Positions 25,434 through 34,781 of a DNA stretch of 64,000 nt are shown piece after piece; position 1 is the stretch's first letter; every line of letters starts with the position of its first letter. The stretch is from NCBI RefSeq assembly GCF_003991975.1, contig NZ_CP029822.1, positions 310,001-374,000 of the forward strand, given 5' to 3'. Made by a program: the position numbers and the translations under genes. The DNA is from Entomomonas moraniae. GTDB lineage: Bacteria; Pseudomonadota; Gammaproteobacteria; Pseudomonadales; Pseudomonadaceae. Below the pieces are notes generated by a model that saw only the letters and a program-made list of their open reading frames with translations, was not told the DNA's origin and did no database searches.

Positions 25434-27416
25434 TTACGCAGTGTTTTCATTTGTTAGATGAGGGGCTGTCTGTATTGGTTCTTTTAGATATTTTATGATG
25501 CCTTCTGCTGCACGACGACCATCGGCTAAGGCGGTTACGACTAAATCAGCACCACGCACAACATCACCGCCTGCGAAAATCTTAGAGTTTGTTGTTTGAC
25601 AATATTGGCCATTACCGCGGGGGGCAATGATAGTTCCTCGGCTATTAAGTTTTACTCCGTATTTAGCTAGCCAAGGCATAGGATGGGAGCTAAAACCGAA
25701 TGCTTTGATGATAATATCAGCTTCAAGTAGGAACTCTGAATCAGGTATTTGTATAGGATGTCTTCGGCCAGATGCATCAGGAGCTCCCATTTCGGTACGC
25801 ATCATTTTTATACCACAAGCGCTGCCATTGGGGGCGAGTTCAATTTTTAGTGGTTGGACATTAAAGAGAAATTCAACCCCCTCTTCACGGGCATTTTTCA
25901 CTTCCTTTTTAGAACCGGGCATATTTTCTTCATCACGACGATAGGCGCAGATTACCTTGGATGCATGGTGACGTATGGAGGTTCTTACACAGTCCATTGC
26001 AGTATCACCACCGCCAAGTACCACAACTTGTTTATCTTTTACGTTGATATAAGGTTCTTCAGGGCGTTGAGGAAGTCCCATAATGTGTTTAGTATTTGCT
26101 GTTAGAAAGGGTAACGCATCGTATATCCCTTCTGCCTCTTCATTATCGAGATTAGCTCGCATGGAGGTATAGGTTCCTACTGCAATAAAGATGGCATCAT
26201 AATCCTTCATCAAATGGTCAAAAGATAGATCATGGCCTACTTCAGTATTGAGATGAAACTCAATGCCTTGTTCAGTAAAAAGATGACGGCGATGCGTCAT
26301 AATTGATTTGTCGAGTTTAAACGAGGGTATTCCAAAGGTTAGCATCCCACCGATTTCAGGGTGTCTATCAAATACAACAGCTTTAATACCGTTACGATTT
26401 AATACATCAGCACATCCTATCCCAGCAGGGCCCGCACCAATAATAGCGACTTTTTTTCCTGTGGGTTTAACGTAAGATAAATCAGGTTTCCATCCCATAT
26501 CAAATGCTGTATCAGTAATAAAACGCTCGATATTGCCAATGGTTACGGAACCAAGGTTATGACGTTTTAGTGTACAAGAGCCTTCACATAACTTATCTTG
26601 TGGACAGACGCGACCACAAACTTCGGGTAAGCTACTGTATTGGTGTGAGAGTTCAACGGCCTCAAGTATTTTTCCTTCACGACCTAGTTTGATCCATTGT
26701 GGAATGCGGTTATGTAAAGGGCATGTCCATTCACAAAAAGAATGGTTACCACAAGTGACGCAGCGATTACCTTGTTCAGATGTTTGGCATTGAGAAAAAC
26801 TATTGTAGATTTCTGAGAATGTATCCTTTCTAATTGCCATTTCTTTTTTAGTGGGGTCTTGGCGCGGAGTTTCTTTTAAGGCATTGATAACAGCCGTGGA
26901 TTTTTGAATGGTTTTTTCTCTTTTCCCTATTGCTGTACACAGTTGTTTTTGGCGTTGGGTAGAAGCTATTTGAAGTGGGTTAAATAATTGAATAGCTTTT
27001 GTTGGGCAAGCATTGACACAAGCTTGTCCTGTGGGGTTATCTTGGCAAAGATCACATTTATAAGCACTTGCTCGCTGAGTAGTTTTTTTCTCTGATGTAC
27101 TTGTGAGTGTGATGGCACCAAATGGGCAGGCAATAATGCAGTTTTTGCAGCCAATACATTTTTCTTGCAAGACTTGTACACTATTATTTTGGCATACTAA
27201 TGCATGAGTGGGGCAAACGTCTACACAGGGCGCACTCTCACAATGACGGCAGGTGAGGGCGGTTTGAGCTTGTTCTGTTTGAATAACTCTGATTCGAGGC
27301 AAAAAGCCTTCTGTTGTCTCAGGTAGACACCCATTATTGTGAGACATTACACAGGCTACCTCACAAGCCCTACAACCTATGCAGCTTGCAAGGTCAGTCA
27401 TTACAAACGAATTCAT
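25434..27416 (-). CDS. aegA: AegA-like Fe-S / GltD-type oxidoreductase
   Basis: 660 residues against about 659 for E. coli AegA. The N-terminal ~165 residues are a HycB-like polyferredoxin with four-cysteine clusters (CIGCRACEVAC, CRHCESAPCVDVCP, CIGCKNCIIACPFGA, CDLCQDNPTGQACVNACP). The remainder is a glutamate-synthase small-subunit-type flavoprotein: CVTCGNHSFCEWTCP, CGRVCPQDKLCEGSC, the FAD site GAGPAGIGCADVL and the NAD(P) site VLGGGDTAMDCVR. AegA is linked in E. coli to formate-dependent anaerobic uric acid breakdown; its direct redox partner is not settled. It stands alone here, without fdhF or xanthine-dehydrogenase genes, so the role may differ. Confidence 0.9.
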   Translation of the reverse strand: MNSFVMTDLASCIGCRACEVACVMSHNNGCLPETTEGFLPRIRVIQTEQAQTALTCRHCESAPCVDVCPTHALVCQNNSVQVLQEKCIGCKNCIIACPFGAITLTSTSEKKTTQRASAYKCDLCQDNPTGQACVNACPTKAIQLFNPLQIASTQRQKQLCTAIGKREKTIQKSTAVINALKETPRQDPTKKEMAIRKDTFSEIYNSFSQCQTSEQGNRCVTCGNHSFCEWTCPLHNRIPQWIKLGREGKILEAVELSHQYSSLPEVCGRVCPQDKLCEGSCTLKRHNLGSVTIGNIERFITDTAFDMGWKPDLSYVKPTGKKVAIIGAGPAGIGCADVLNRNGIKAVVFDRHPEIGGMLTFGIPSFKLDKSIMTHRRHLFTEQGIEFHLNTEVGHDLSFDHLMKDYDAIFIAVGTYTSMRANLDNEEAEGIYDALPFLTANTKHIMGLPQRPEEPYINVKDKQVVVLGGGDTAMDCVRTSIRHHASKVICAYRRDEENMPGSKKEVKNAREEGVEFLFNVQPLKIELAPNGSACGIKMMRTEMGAPDASGRRHPIQIPDSEFLLEADIIIKAFGFSSHPMPWLAKYGVKLNSRGTIIAPRGNGQYCQTTNSKIFAGGDVVRGADLVVTALADGRRAAEGIIKYLKEPIQTAPHLTNENTA

Positions 27417-27624
27417 CTTTTCTCCTTAACCATGCTTAAGACATTGCTATGTCATCCTTGCATTATTTTTGAAGACAGCTTAAAAGAATATTGAGTTTTT
27501 TGTAGGGTAGCGTAAAGTTTGATTTATGAAAAGAATTTTTCAAATAAACTTCGACAGTAACTGACGGTTGACAATACTGGTGATAAATTTTGTGCATATT
27601 TGTGAATTAGTTGTTTTTATTTGG

Positions 27625-28194
27625 TTAAAAATGATGTTCATGACCTGTTATAAGATCGTGTAAATTACGACGATGTCGCCATAAGATAAGTAAGCAAAGA
27701 ATTAAGACAGGGATGAGGATGGGCATAGCGACAATGGGGGTAAGTATCAATGTAACAAATAGTGCAAGCAATGCAGACAGTGAGCTGATTCGACTAACAT
27801 AGAATGTAATACCCCACACAGTAATAGCACCTATTCCAATAATAGGGGAGGTCACAAGAAGCATACCAGCCGCCGTGGCTACACCTTTACCCCCTTTAAA
27901 TTTAAAGTAAATAGGGTAAAGGTGACCAATAATTGCGCTTAGCCCGATCCATGCTTGTTGTGGTAATGTAAAATCCAATGCTTTGGCAATGATGACGGGT
28001 AATATTCCTTTTAAGAGATCGCCAATAAGCGTTAAAATAGCGAGGCGCGTACCTGCAATCCTGAGCATATTCGTTGCACCAGGATTTTTTGAACCTAATA
28101 GGCGGGGGTCTTTTTTACCCATTATTTTGCAAATAATGATCGCAAAAGAGACAGAGCCTAAAAAGTATGAAAAAATAAGCAGTAACCAAAACAT
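27625..28194 (-). CDS. plsY: Glycerol-3-phosphate acyltransferase PlsY
   Basis: 189 residues with five membrane helices. PlsY transfers acyl from acyl-phosphate to glycerol-3-phosphate, the first step of phospholipid synthesis. The three family motifs are visible: GSVSFAIIICKIMGKKDPR with the following GSKNPGATNMLR near residue 35, KGGKGVATAAG near residue 100, and the third around residues 170-185 in the cytoplasmic tail. It is divergent from folB with a ~45-base spacer, the same layout as in Pseudomonas. Confidence 0.95.
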   Translation of the reverse strand: MFWLLLIFSYFLGSVSFAIIICKIMGKKDPRLLGSKNPGATNMLRIAGTRLAILTLIGDLLKGILPVIIAKALDFTLPQQAWIGLSAIIGHLYPIYFKFKGGKGVATAAGMLLVTSPIIGIGAITVWGITFYVSRISSLSALLALFVTLILTPIVAMPILIPVLILCLLILWRHRRNLHDLITGHEHHF

Positions 28195-28240
28195 AAAGGG
28201 TGATTCCTATTTCATTGGGTGATTGTAGCGAGATATTGTG

Positions 28241-28597
28241 ATGCTGGATATAGTTTTTATAGAAAAAATTGAGGTAGCTACGGTAATTGGTGTATATGAT
28301 TGGGAAAAAACGATTTCACAATGTTTAACGCTTGATTTACAAATGGCTTGGGATAACCGATTAGCCGCAGAAAATGATGATATTTCTAAAGCATTAGATT
28401 ACGCCAAGGTAGCCGAAGCCGTTGAGCAGTTTGCGGCCAATAGCCGCTTTGAGTTGGTGGAAACTTTTGCTGAGCGCTTAGCGGCATTACTGATGCAGCA
28501 ATTTGGTATTGTGTGGATTAAATTAAAAGTTACTAAACCTGGTGCTGTGGCTACAGCAAAAGGGGTAGGTGTGGAGATTGAACGCGGATGTCGCTAA
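28241..28597 (+). CDS. folB: Dihydroneopterin aldolase
   Basis: 118 residues from the ATG at 28241; a GTG three bases earlier is in frame but less likely. It cleaves 7,8-dihydroneopterin to 6-hydroxymethyl-dihydropterin and glycolaldehyde in folate synthesis. DIVFIEKIEVATVIGVYDWEK is close to E. coli FolB, with the substrate-binding glutamate in that segment, LVETFAERLAALL in the middle and the catalytic lysine in KVTKPGAVATAKGVGVEIER. It overlaps the folK-like gene by 10 bases. Confidence 0.94.
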   Translation: MLDIVFIEKIEVATVIGVYDWEKTISQCLTLDLQMAWDNRLAAENDDISKALDYAKVAEAVEQFAANSRFELVETFAERLAALLMQQFGIVWIKLKVTKPGAVATAKGVGVEIERGCR

Positions 28598-29091
28598 CAC
28601 AAGTGTGGTTAGGTTTGGGGAGTAATACCGAACAGGTATTGCATATTAATAATGCGTTGCAAGCATTATCACCTATCTTAGAGAATATGCAATGTTCCCC
28701 TATTTTTGAGAGTGAGTCGGTAGGGATTAAAAGTAATAATTTTTATAATTTAGTGATCACAGGTGAAACTTCGTTGCCTATTTTAGAGTTAAGCGCGCGA
28801 TTAAAAGAAATAGAAGTCGATAACGGGCGTTATGACAAAGCCAGTAAATCGCTACCATTGGATGTTGATTTATTGCTCTATGGCGATACTGTAGGGCAGT
28901 TTGATAATGTTACATTGCCTTATCCAGGAGTTTTAGCCAACGCTTATGTGCTATTGCCGCTTTCGCTATTATCTCCATTTAATAAACATCCTGTTTTGGG
29001 TGTTACTTATCATGAGCTCTGGCAGGGCTTACGTACAGAAATTAATCAAAAACTATGGCTGATTGATTCCCCTTGGTTATTTTCTGCTTAA
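28588..29091 (+). CDS. folK: HPPK-family (FolK-like) pyrophosphokinase, divergent form
   Basis: 167 residues starting MSLTQVWLGLGSNTEQ. HPPK moves pyrophosphate from ATP to hydroxymethyl-dihydropterin. The fold markers are present (LGLGSN, SPIFESESVG, NNFYNLV, PLDVDLLLYG), but the usual R-W-G-P-R-x-L-D-L-D loop reads NGRYDKASKSLPLDVD, so the second loop arginine is absent. The terminal HP-R-x-x-x-R-x-F-V-L-x-P-L block is altered to PGVLANAYVLLPLSLL. Pseudomonas has a similar folB-linked paralogue besides the main folK. It may therefore be a specialised or weaker enzyme. The start overlaps folB. Confidence 0.75.
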   Translation: MSLTQVWLGLGSNTEQVLHINNALQALSPILENMQCSPIFESESVGIKSNNFYNLVITGETSLPILELSARLKEIEVDNGRYDKASKSLPLDVDLLLYGDTVGQFDNVTLPYPGVLANAYVLLPLSLLSPFNKHPVLGVTYHELWQGLRTEINQKLWLIDSPWLFSA

Positions 29092-29110
29092 TAAGCTGCT
29101 TTTAATACTT

Positions 29111-30028
29111 TTATAATAAAACACCATCGATCGGCTCAATCGGTGGTGGTGTTTCTTCGTCCATGATTTCTCTAATATTGATTTCAATATTGCGGCTCAT
29201 CGCATCAATGGGTAGGTCATTTTGTTGGGCATCAAAGGGATCAGAGATCTGATCGCCAAGTGCATCTAAACCAAAGAAAGTATAGGCTAAAAAGCATACA
29301 GCAAAGGGGGTTGTCCAACCGATACTGTCAACTAAGCAAAACGGTAGTACAAAGCAGTAAATATGGACGGTGCGATGGAGTAATAAAATATAGGGAAAGG
29401 GTAAAGGGGTATTTTTAATTTTTTCGCAACCACTAAGTACCCCTGAAAGATGGCTTAGTTCGGTGTCAATATTGGTTAAAAGTACTTGATGGGTCTGTGT
29501 TTTTTGAGATAGTTTATTAAAATCAACTCCTAGTTGACTTAGTAGCTTATTGGGGACATTGGAGACTTTTTCTAAACTTTTTTGCGCTTGTTTACTTAAT
29601 AAGGGGTGTAAATCTTGTAACGATGGATTGTCTCGTAATCTATTACGTAATGCATAAGAGAATGCAATGATTTTATTAGCGATTTGTTGTTGCTCTTGTT
29701 TATTGATATCGGGAAAAAAACTGATAAGTTGACGCGTTAAATTACGGCTACTGACGAGAAGCTGCCCCCATAGTGATCTGGCCTCCCAATAGCGTTGATA
29801 AGCGACATTGTTTCTAAAGCTTAAGAAAATAGCAAGGGTGATTCCCCAAATGGTAAAGGGCGCGGCGGTGATTATAATTTTATAGTGGTACAGTGTGCCA
29901 TGGCTTAGTACGACAACAGTACTTAGCAATACCGTGAACAGTACCCGACGCCAAACAATGGGAATAATCGATTTTTTGAATGTAAACAGTAAGGCAAATG
30001 TGGAAGGTGTTGAAGTACGGATAATCAT
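29111..30028 (-). CDS. Bestrophin family (YneE-type) channel protein
   Basis: 305 residues from the ATG at 30028; a TTG at 30049 would add seven. The bestrophin fold is supported by PFTIWGITLAIFLSFRNNVAYQRYWEARSLWG (shown here in parts: FLSFRNNVAYQRY, WEARSLWG), the counterpart of the R-x-N-x-A-Y-x-R-(W/F)-W-E-A-R block, and by PFAVCFLAYTFFGLDALGD with SDPFDAQQNDLPID at the C-terminal side. Prokaryotic bestrophins are pentameric ion channels in the inner membrane. No obvious ribosome site. Its neighbours are unrelated. Confidence 0.82.
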   Translation of the reverse strand: MIIRTSTPSTFALLFTFKKSIIPIVWRRVLFTVLLSTVVVLSHGTLYHYKIIITAAPFTIWGITLAIFLSFRNNVAYQRYWEARSLWGQLLVSSRNLTRQLISFFPDINKQEQQQIANKIIAFSYALRNRLRDNPSLQDLHPLLSKQAQKSLEKVSNVPNKLLSQLGVDFNKLSQKTQTHQVLLTNIDTELSHLSGVLSGCEKIKNTPLPFPYILLLHRTVHIYCFVLPFCLVDSIGWTTPFAVCFLAYTFFGLDALGDQISDPFDAQQNDLPIDAMSRNIEINIREIMDEETPPPIEPIDGVLL

Positions 30029-30145
30029 AGTAATAGCAGGTGTAGCCAAAAAAGGTGGTGGCTATTCTAATACGATTTTAGAAAAAATGCTTCAAAATGA
30101 TGCACATTTATTTAGTGAGGCGATTGATATGAAATGCCATCGTGG

Positions 30146-31699
30146 TTAAGGCCGAAGGCATTTTTGGAACATGGGATGTTGTACGAAATCTTCAATAGCA
30201 ATAGGTTCTAGGTAGTAATAACCTTGTTGATAGGTGACGCCTTTTTCTTTTAGATAAAGTGCCTGCTCTTCAGTTTCTACCCCTTCAGCGCATGATTCGA
30301 TATTGCAAGCTTGAGTAATTTCGATAATAGAATCGAGAATATTTTTAGACAGTGCGTCAGAACCAATATGGCCCACAAAGCTTCTATCAATTTTTAGGTA
30401 GTCTATGGCGAAGTTGTTAAGATAAGAAAGGTTTGAGTTACCCACACCAAAATCATCTAATGCTATTTTTGCATTAAGCTCATGCAGTTCTTTGAAAAGT
30501 TTAGTGGTCATGTCTGTTACTTCAATGAGTTGGCGCTCTGTAATTTCTATAACCAAAATAATTGTTTTATTTTTGGCCTGCACTAAAAACTTTTTACAGT
30601 CTTCTACTAATTGCAAACTTTTACAGTGCTCACGAGAAATATTAAAACCAACGTGTAGTTGATCGGGTAATCTATCAGCATAATCTGCTAAAGTCGTTGC
30701 CACTTGTTTGAATAGGGTTTGGGTGAGTTGAATGATCAGCCCTGTTTCTTCTGCAACTTGGATAAAGGTGTCAGGGTTGATGAGTCCAAATTTGGGATGA
30801 TGCCAACGGGCAAGGATTTCTAGCCCAGAAAGTTGGCCTGAGTGGCTATAAATAAGTGGTTGTGCATAAGCTTTGATATGGCCATTTTTAATGGCTGATT
30901 GCAGTTCATAGTAAGCATTAGCAACATTGCGTATAAACCAATGGGTTAGAACGTAAGCAATAATAGATGCAAATAACACAATCAGTAGAGGAATAGGGTG
31001 GTATTTAACCATTGAGAAAAAATCAAGGCGAACCGTATAACCTGTTTTAACGTAGAAGTTATAGTTACGAAATGAGCGCTCGGTGATGGACTGATAGAGC
31101 TTAATGGGGGTATCGGTTATACCATGTTCAGTGATCACGTGGTTTTTGAGCTTGAGCATAATAACTTGGAAGGGTGTTCTGGGTACTAAAATATCTTTTA
31201 AGACTTGGTAATGGCCAACATCAATTAATAAGTTCATATTTTTATCATGAGCGATTTGCTTAAAATAAAGTTGGTTATTCCAAAGAATTAGGTAACTGTT
31301 AAATGATCTAGGTTCAATCGCTACGTTATCACTCGTTATGGGAGGGATATCTGAAGGTTTTAGATGTTCATTGGTTGAGCAAAAGGGTTTATTATCTTTT
31401 AAAAGTGTGATGGCTCTGATATTAGGAAGGCGTGTTACTATTTCTTGTAGCCCGGGTTTAGCTACTTCACAATCAATTGTTATAAAAGCATTCATAGCAA
31501 TAGATAGTGAACGCAATGAAGTATAAAGGTTATCTATTTTACCCAGTGTAATATGATTGGTGTTAACCGTGAGTGTTTGTTGCTGGTTGTAGGTGTAAAA
31601 ATAAGCAAACATATAGCCTACAACACCAATAATGACTGACATAAAGAGAGGATAAAATTTGCGTAAAACAGCAAAGTGCTTGCTTCTAAAACGAGTCAT
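30146..31699 (-). CDS. CSS-motif EAL-domain c-di-GMP phosphodiesterase
   Basis: 517 residues: a membrane helix at ~14-33, a periplasmic CSS-type sensor (~35-235) with the redox-type cysteine pair in FITIDCEV and KPFCSTN (CST in place of CSS), a second helix at ~236-256 and a C-terminal EAL domain. Catalytic parts are present: LEILARW (I replaces the A of EAL), FNISREH, VIEITERQL, ALDDFGVGNSNLSYL, LKIDRSFV and CAEGVETEEQ. It should degrade c-di-GMP, with activity set by periplasmic disulfide state as in E. coli PdeB/PdeC-type proteins. It is monocistronic. Confidence 0.9.
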   Translation of the reverse strand: MTRFRSKHFAVLRKFYPLFMSVIIGVVGYMFAYFYTYNQQQTLTVNTNHITLGKIDNLYTSLRSLSIAMNAFITIDCEVAKPGLQEIVTRLPNIRAITLLKDNKPFCSTNEHLKPSDIPPITSDNVAIEPRSFNSYLILWNNQLYFKQIAHDKNMNLLIDVGHYQVLKDILVPRTPFQVIMLKLKNHVITEHGITDTPIKLYQSITERSFRNYNFYVKTGYTVRLDFFSMVKYHPIPLLIVLFASIIAYVLTHWFIRNVANAYYELQSAIKNGHIKAYAQPLIYSHSGQLSGLEILARWHHPKFGLINPDTFIQVAEETGLIIQLTQTLFKQVATTLADYADRLPDQLHVGFNISREHCKSLQLVEDCKKFLVQAKNKTIILVIEITERQLIEVTDMTTKLFKELHELNAKIALDDFGVGNSNLSYLNNFAIDYLKIDRSFVGHIGSDALSKNILDSIIEITQACNIESCAEGVETEEQALYLKEKGVTYQQGYYYLEPIAIEDFVQHPMFQKCLRP

Positions 31700-31784
31700 T
31701 AAATTTTGTTTATTTCCTCTTATCTTTAATAATTAAAGATAATTTATGCAGTGCTTATCGGGTAGATAAGCACTCAAGTCGTTA

Positions 31785-32351
31785 CTATTGTATTTGTGCA
31801 GGTGTTGCTTCAGCAGGTGCAGACCAAATACGGTATCCTACTTTAATGTCTTTGGGCGCAAAGATAACAATAGGTAGTTTACTGTTATAGCGGGTAAATG
31901 TTTGGGTAGTCATAGGAACAAACGCTTTATGTTTTTTCTCATTTGGGCACGCCATCATGGTGGATGCAGGTTGTCCTACTTGTCCGACTACATAATAGGT
32001 ATAACCCCAGCCTTGTAGATCTTTTTCTTCGACATTGCCACCTAGCATATAGCGGTTACAACCATCAACTTCTAACTCTTTACTAAATACTAATTCAACT
32101 TTATAGTTATCTTCATTTTCTTTAGGTTCTAAAAAAATAGCATAGCGACTTTGGTCAGTAGAAGCCTCAGGGTAAGGTGCTACATCTTTTAGTTGTTTAG
32201 CGGGCATGGTTTTTTGCTCACCTTCTACTTGTGCTGCTTGCTTTTGTACAGCTTGTTTCGGCGTTTGAGCAGGTTGTTTGTCATTAGCTAAAGCACATAA
32301 GCTTGTGACACCTAAAAGGGTTGAAAGACAAAAAACAGAAACTTTATTCAT
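31785..32351 (-). CDS. eco: Ecotin, periplasmic serine-protease inhibitor
   Basis: 188 residues: signal peptide ending ALA near residue 22, a low-complexity Q/A/K-rich linker (~23-50) longer than in E. coli, then the ecotin fold (KDVAPYPEA to YRIWSAP). The reactive-site loop [11 protein letters not shown] places M132 at P1, three residues before C135, with its disulfide partner C98 in DGCNRYM; the 37-residue spacing equals E. coli Cys50-Cys87. It blocks trypsin, chymotrypsin and elastase outside the cell, which fits life in an animal gut. Transcribed alone. Confidence 0.95.
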   Translation of the reverse strand: MNKVSVFCLSTLLGVTSLCALANDKQPAQTPKQAVQKQAAQVEGEQKTMPAKQLKDVAPYPEASTDQSRYAIFLEPKENEDNYKVELVFSKELEVDGCNRYMLGGNVEEKDLQGWGYTYYVVGQVGQPASTMMACPNEKKHKAFVPMTTQTFTRYNSKLPIVIFAPKDIKVGYRIWSAPAEATPAQIQ

Positions 32352-32467
32352 AACAATACCTGTAGTGATTTTTAATATTAAACAATAACTGCCAATATCT
32401 TAAGCAGTATAACGCAAGTCAACATTATAGGTTAAATGAACTTTGGTCTATAGTAAAATGTAATATA

Positions 32468-33424
32468 TTATTTGCTAGCGATAAATACAGCACGTTTAGG
32501 TGCTGGTAAACCTTCTATTGTAAGGCTATGATCATTAGGGTTTAAAAAATCAGGTAGTGATTTAAATGTCATCCAATCGGTTGCACGTTGTTCTTGTATA
32601 CTAGTTTGGTTGACATCAACACAACGGATGTTAGAAAAACCTGTGCGTTTTAGCCATCGCGTTAATGCTTCAATTGAAGGTAAGAACCATACATTACGCA
32701 TTTGTGCATAGCGATCATCAGGTACTAAGACTTGTTGTGCATCGCCATCAATAACAAGGGTTTCTAATATCAACTGACCACCTTTAACTAAAGTGTCTTT
32801 GAGTTCTAGTAAGTGGTCAATCGGTGAGCGACGGTGATAAAAAACGCCCATTGAAAAGGTGACATCAAAACTTTCGGATTGAGTGGGGAAGTCATCAAGC
32901 GTGAAAGGTAGTATCCATAACGGGTAGTCAGGTAGATATTTTTTGATGGCATGAAATTGACATAAAAATAGGAGGTTAGGGTCAATACCTAGCACATAAC
33001 GTGCGCCAGCACCAAGCATCCGCCATTGATAGTAACCATTGCCACAGCCGACATCAAGAATGCGTTTATCCGTTAAATCAATATGGGGTGATACTCGTTG
33101 CCATTTCCAGTCGGAATGCCACTCAGTATCAATATGGATGCCAAACAGATTAAATGGCCCTTTGCGCCAAGGCATAAGTTTACGTAGCGTTTGCTCTAGC
33201 TGTTGGTGTTGCTCACTGGTAACTTGGCCATTAATCGTAAAGTCTTGGGTGAGATCAATGTGTGTTGCTACAAGTTCAGGTAGCTCATTAAGTACTGCTT
33301 GCCAACGTGGAAAATCACCGTGCTCTTGAGTGAGTTTTTCTTCTACACGGTTAGGCAGTGTTTGTGCCCACTCTTTTAATGGTGTTTTGTTCAGATGGTT
33401 AATGAGTTCAATTAAATTAATCAT
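32468..33424 (-). CDS. cmoB: tRNA U34 carboxymethyltransferase CmoB
   Basis: 318 residues (E. coli 323). It uses carboxy-S-adenosylmethionine to convert 5-hydroxyuridine at tRNA position 34 to the oxyacetic acid form, widening wobble decoding. Signatures are [28 protein letters not shown]-like text in [33 protein letters not shown] and NVWFLPS. It overlaps cmoA, which makes its cofactor, by 4 bases (ATGA), the standard cmoAB operon. Confidence 0.96.
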   Translation of the reverse strand: MINLIELINHLNKTPLKEWAQTLPNRVEEKLTQEHGDFPRWQAVLNELPELVATHIDLTQDFTINGQVTSEQHQQLEQTLRKLMPWRKGPFNLFGIHIDTEWHSDWKWQRVSPHIDLTDKRILDVGCGNGYYQWRMLGAGARYVLGIDPNLLFLCQFHAIKKYLPDYPLWILPFTLDDFPTQSESFDVTFSMGVFYHRRSPIDHLLELKDTLVKGGQLILETLVIDGDAQQVLVPDDRYAQMRNVWFLPSIEALTRWLKRTGFSNIRCVDVNQTSIQEQRATDWMTFKSLPDFLNPNDHSLTIEGLPAPKRAVFIASK

Positions 33425-34161
33425 GGTAGTGCGATCATAGAAGCAAAATTAAGGCATTGGAACCAGAGAGTAACTTTTGAGAAGCCTGCTTTTAATAAAC
33501 GTTCTTGGTGAATAGCAAATGTATCTATTTTCATTACATTTTCAATGGCGGTGCGTTTTTGAGCAATTTCTAACTCGCTATAGCCATTGGCACGTTTGAA
33601 AGCAAGGTGTAATTCGTTGAGTGTTTGTTGCTCTTTTTCGTCGTCAAAACGCAATTTTTCAGATAATAATAAAACCCCTTGCGGGTCTAAATGCTGATGA
33701 ATAGCCGTTAAAACAGCAAGCCGTTGCTCTGGGCTAATGAATTGTAACGTAAAATTCATAGTGACAACGGATGCACGTTGCCAAGGCATAGTGATAATAT
33801 CGGCCTCGACCACTTGTGTTGGCGTTAACTCTTGGTACATGGCATCTTGTGCGGTTAAATATTCTTGGCAACGTTTGACCATGGGCGCTGAGTTATCAAC
33901 TGCTAGTATTTGGCAATTAGGCTGTTTGATATGGCGACGTAGAGCCTGAGTCACTGCACCTAAAGAACAACCTAAATCATACACTAAACTGTTCGGTTGG
34001 GCGTATTGGGCGGCGATCACGCCAATGTTTTCGACAATTGTTGGGTAACCGGGAACAGAGCGTTTAATCATGTCGGGAAAGACATTGACTACGTCTTCAT
34101 TAAACACAAAGTCAGGCACTTTCTCTAAGGGTTTGGCAAAGATATTATCAGATTCTTTCAT
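33421..34161 (-). CDS. cmoA: Carboxy-S-adenosyl-L-methionine synthase CmoA
   Basis: 246 residues. It makes carboxy-SAM from SAM and prephenate for CmoB. The family's N-terminal [20 protein letters not shown] and the SAM-binding [12 protein letters not shown] are intact, followed by [14 protein letters not shown] and [11 protein letters not shown], which match the CmoA consensus. It is the first gene of the cmoA-cmoB operon. The start at 34161 gives the usual length. Confidence 0.96.
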   Translation of the reverse strand: MKESDNIFAKPLEKVPDFVFNEDVVNVFPDMIKRSVPGYPTIVENIGVIAAQYAQPNSLVYDLGCSLGAVTQALRRHIKQPNCQILAVDNSAPMVKRCQEYLTAQDAMYQELTPTQVVEADIITMPWQRASVVTMNFTLQFISPEQRLAVLTAIHQHLDPQGVLLLSEKLRFDDEKEQQTLNELHLAFKRANGYSELEIAQKRTAIENVMKIDTFAIHQERLLKAGFSKVTLWFQCLNFASMIALP

Positions 34162-34214
34162 GGTTATCGCATAGTCATTGAATCGGTTATTTTAACATTA
34201 GCTAATAAGATAGC

Positions 34215-34754
34215 CTAGTAAGAATCGTGCGCTTTATGTTGTAATTGCCTGTCTATCGTCTGTGTAGCCATTGTAAAACGCTCAGCTTGAATACTTGTCA
34301 ACAAGGTGTAAGGAAGTTGGTTCTCAAGCAGTTGCTGACAAAATAATTGATGCATGGTTGTGCGATCAACATTTTGCCCGCGGATTCCATCAGCTTGCCA
34401 AGGGACATCAGTATCTGTTAAAAGGTAAAGGTCATAAGGGCGCTTTGCCAGTACTTTGGCTTCTTCAAGGACAGCATGATTATAATAAAGACTGTAGGCG
34501 ATGGAACTTAGTGGGATCGTATCGCAAATAACGAGCGGTAATCCTCTTTTTCGGGCTACCCGCACCGCTTCTTCTTCGTGAGCAATCTGCCCCCGTATAA
34601 TGGGCATAACATCAGAGATATCTAGCAAGGGTTTATTTTCGGCATAATCACGAGAATATTCGGGTACCCACAAGGTAGCGTAATGATCGGCTAAATATTG
34701 AGCTAGGGTAGTTTTTCCCGTACATTCTGAACCATAGATAGCAATGCGCAACAT
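34215..34754 (-). CDS. Stand-alone ribosylnicotinamide kinase (NadR C-terminal-type)
   Basis: 179 residues from the ATG at 34754 (MLRIAIYGSECTGKTTLA); a TTG at 34772 would add six. The P-loop GSECTGKTT, WVPEYSRDYAE and ICDTIPLSS correspond to the kinase domain of NadR, which phosphorylates nicotinamide riboside to NMN. The DNA-binding and adenylyltransferase domains of enterobacterial NadR are absent, so this is a single-domain enzyme. It follows pnuC by about 27 bases, forming a riboside uptake and salvage pair. Confidence 0.88.
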   Translation of the reverse strand: MLRIAIYGSECTGKTTLAQYLADHYATLWVPEYSRDYAENKPLLDISDVMPIIRGQIAHEEEAVRVARKRGLPLVICDTIPLSSIAYSLYYNHAVLEEAKVLAKRPYDLYLLTDTDVPWQADGIRGQNVDRTTMHQLFCQQLLENQLPYTLLTSIQAERFTMATQTIDRQLQHKAHDSY

Positions 34755-34781
34755 AATAAAGTCAACAGTCAAGAGTAAAAG

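Noticed and set aside
27568-27573. TTGACA as a promoter in the aegA-plsY spacer
   Set aside because: It points along the plus strand, where no gene starts within range, and has no fitting -10.
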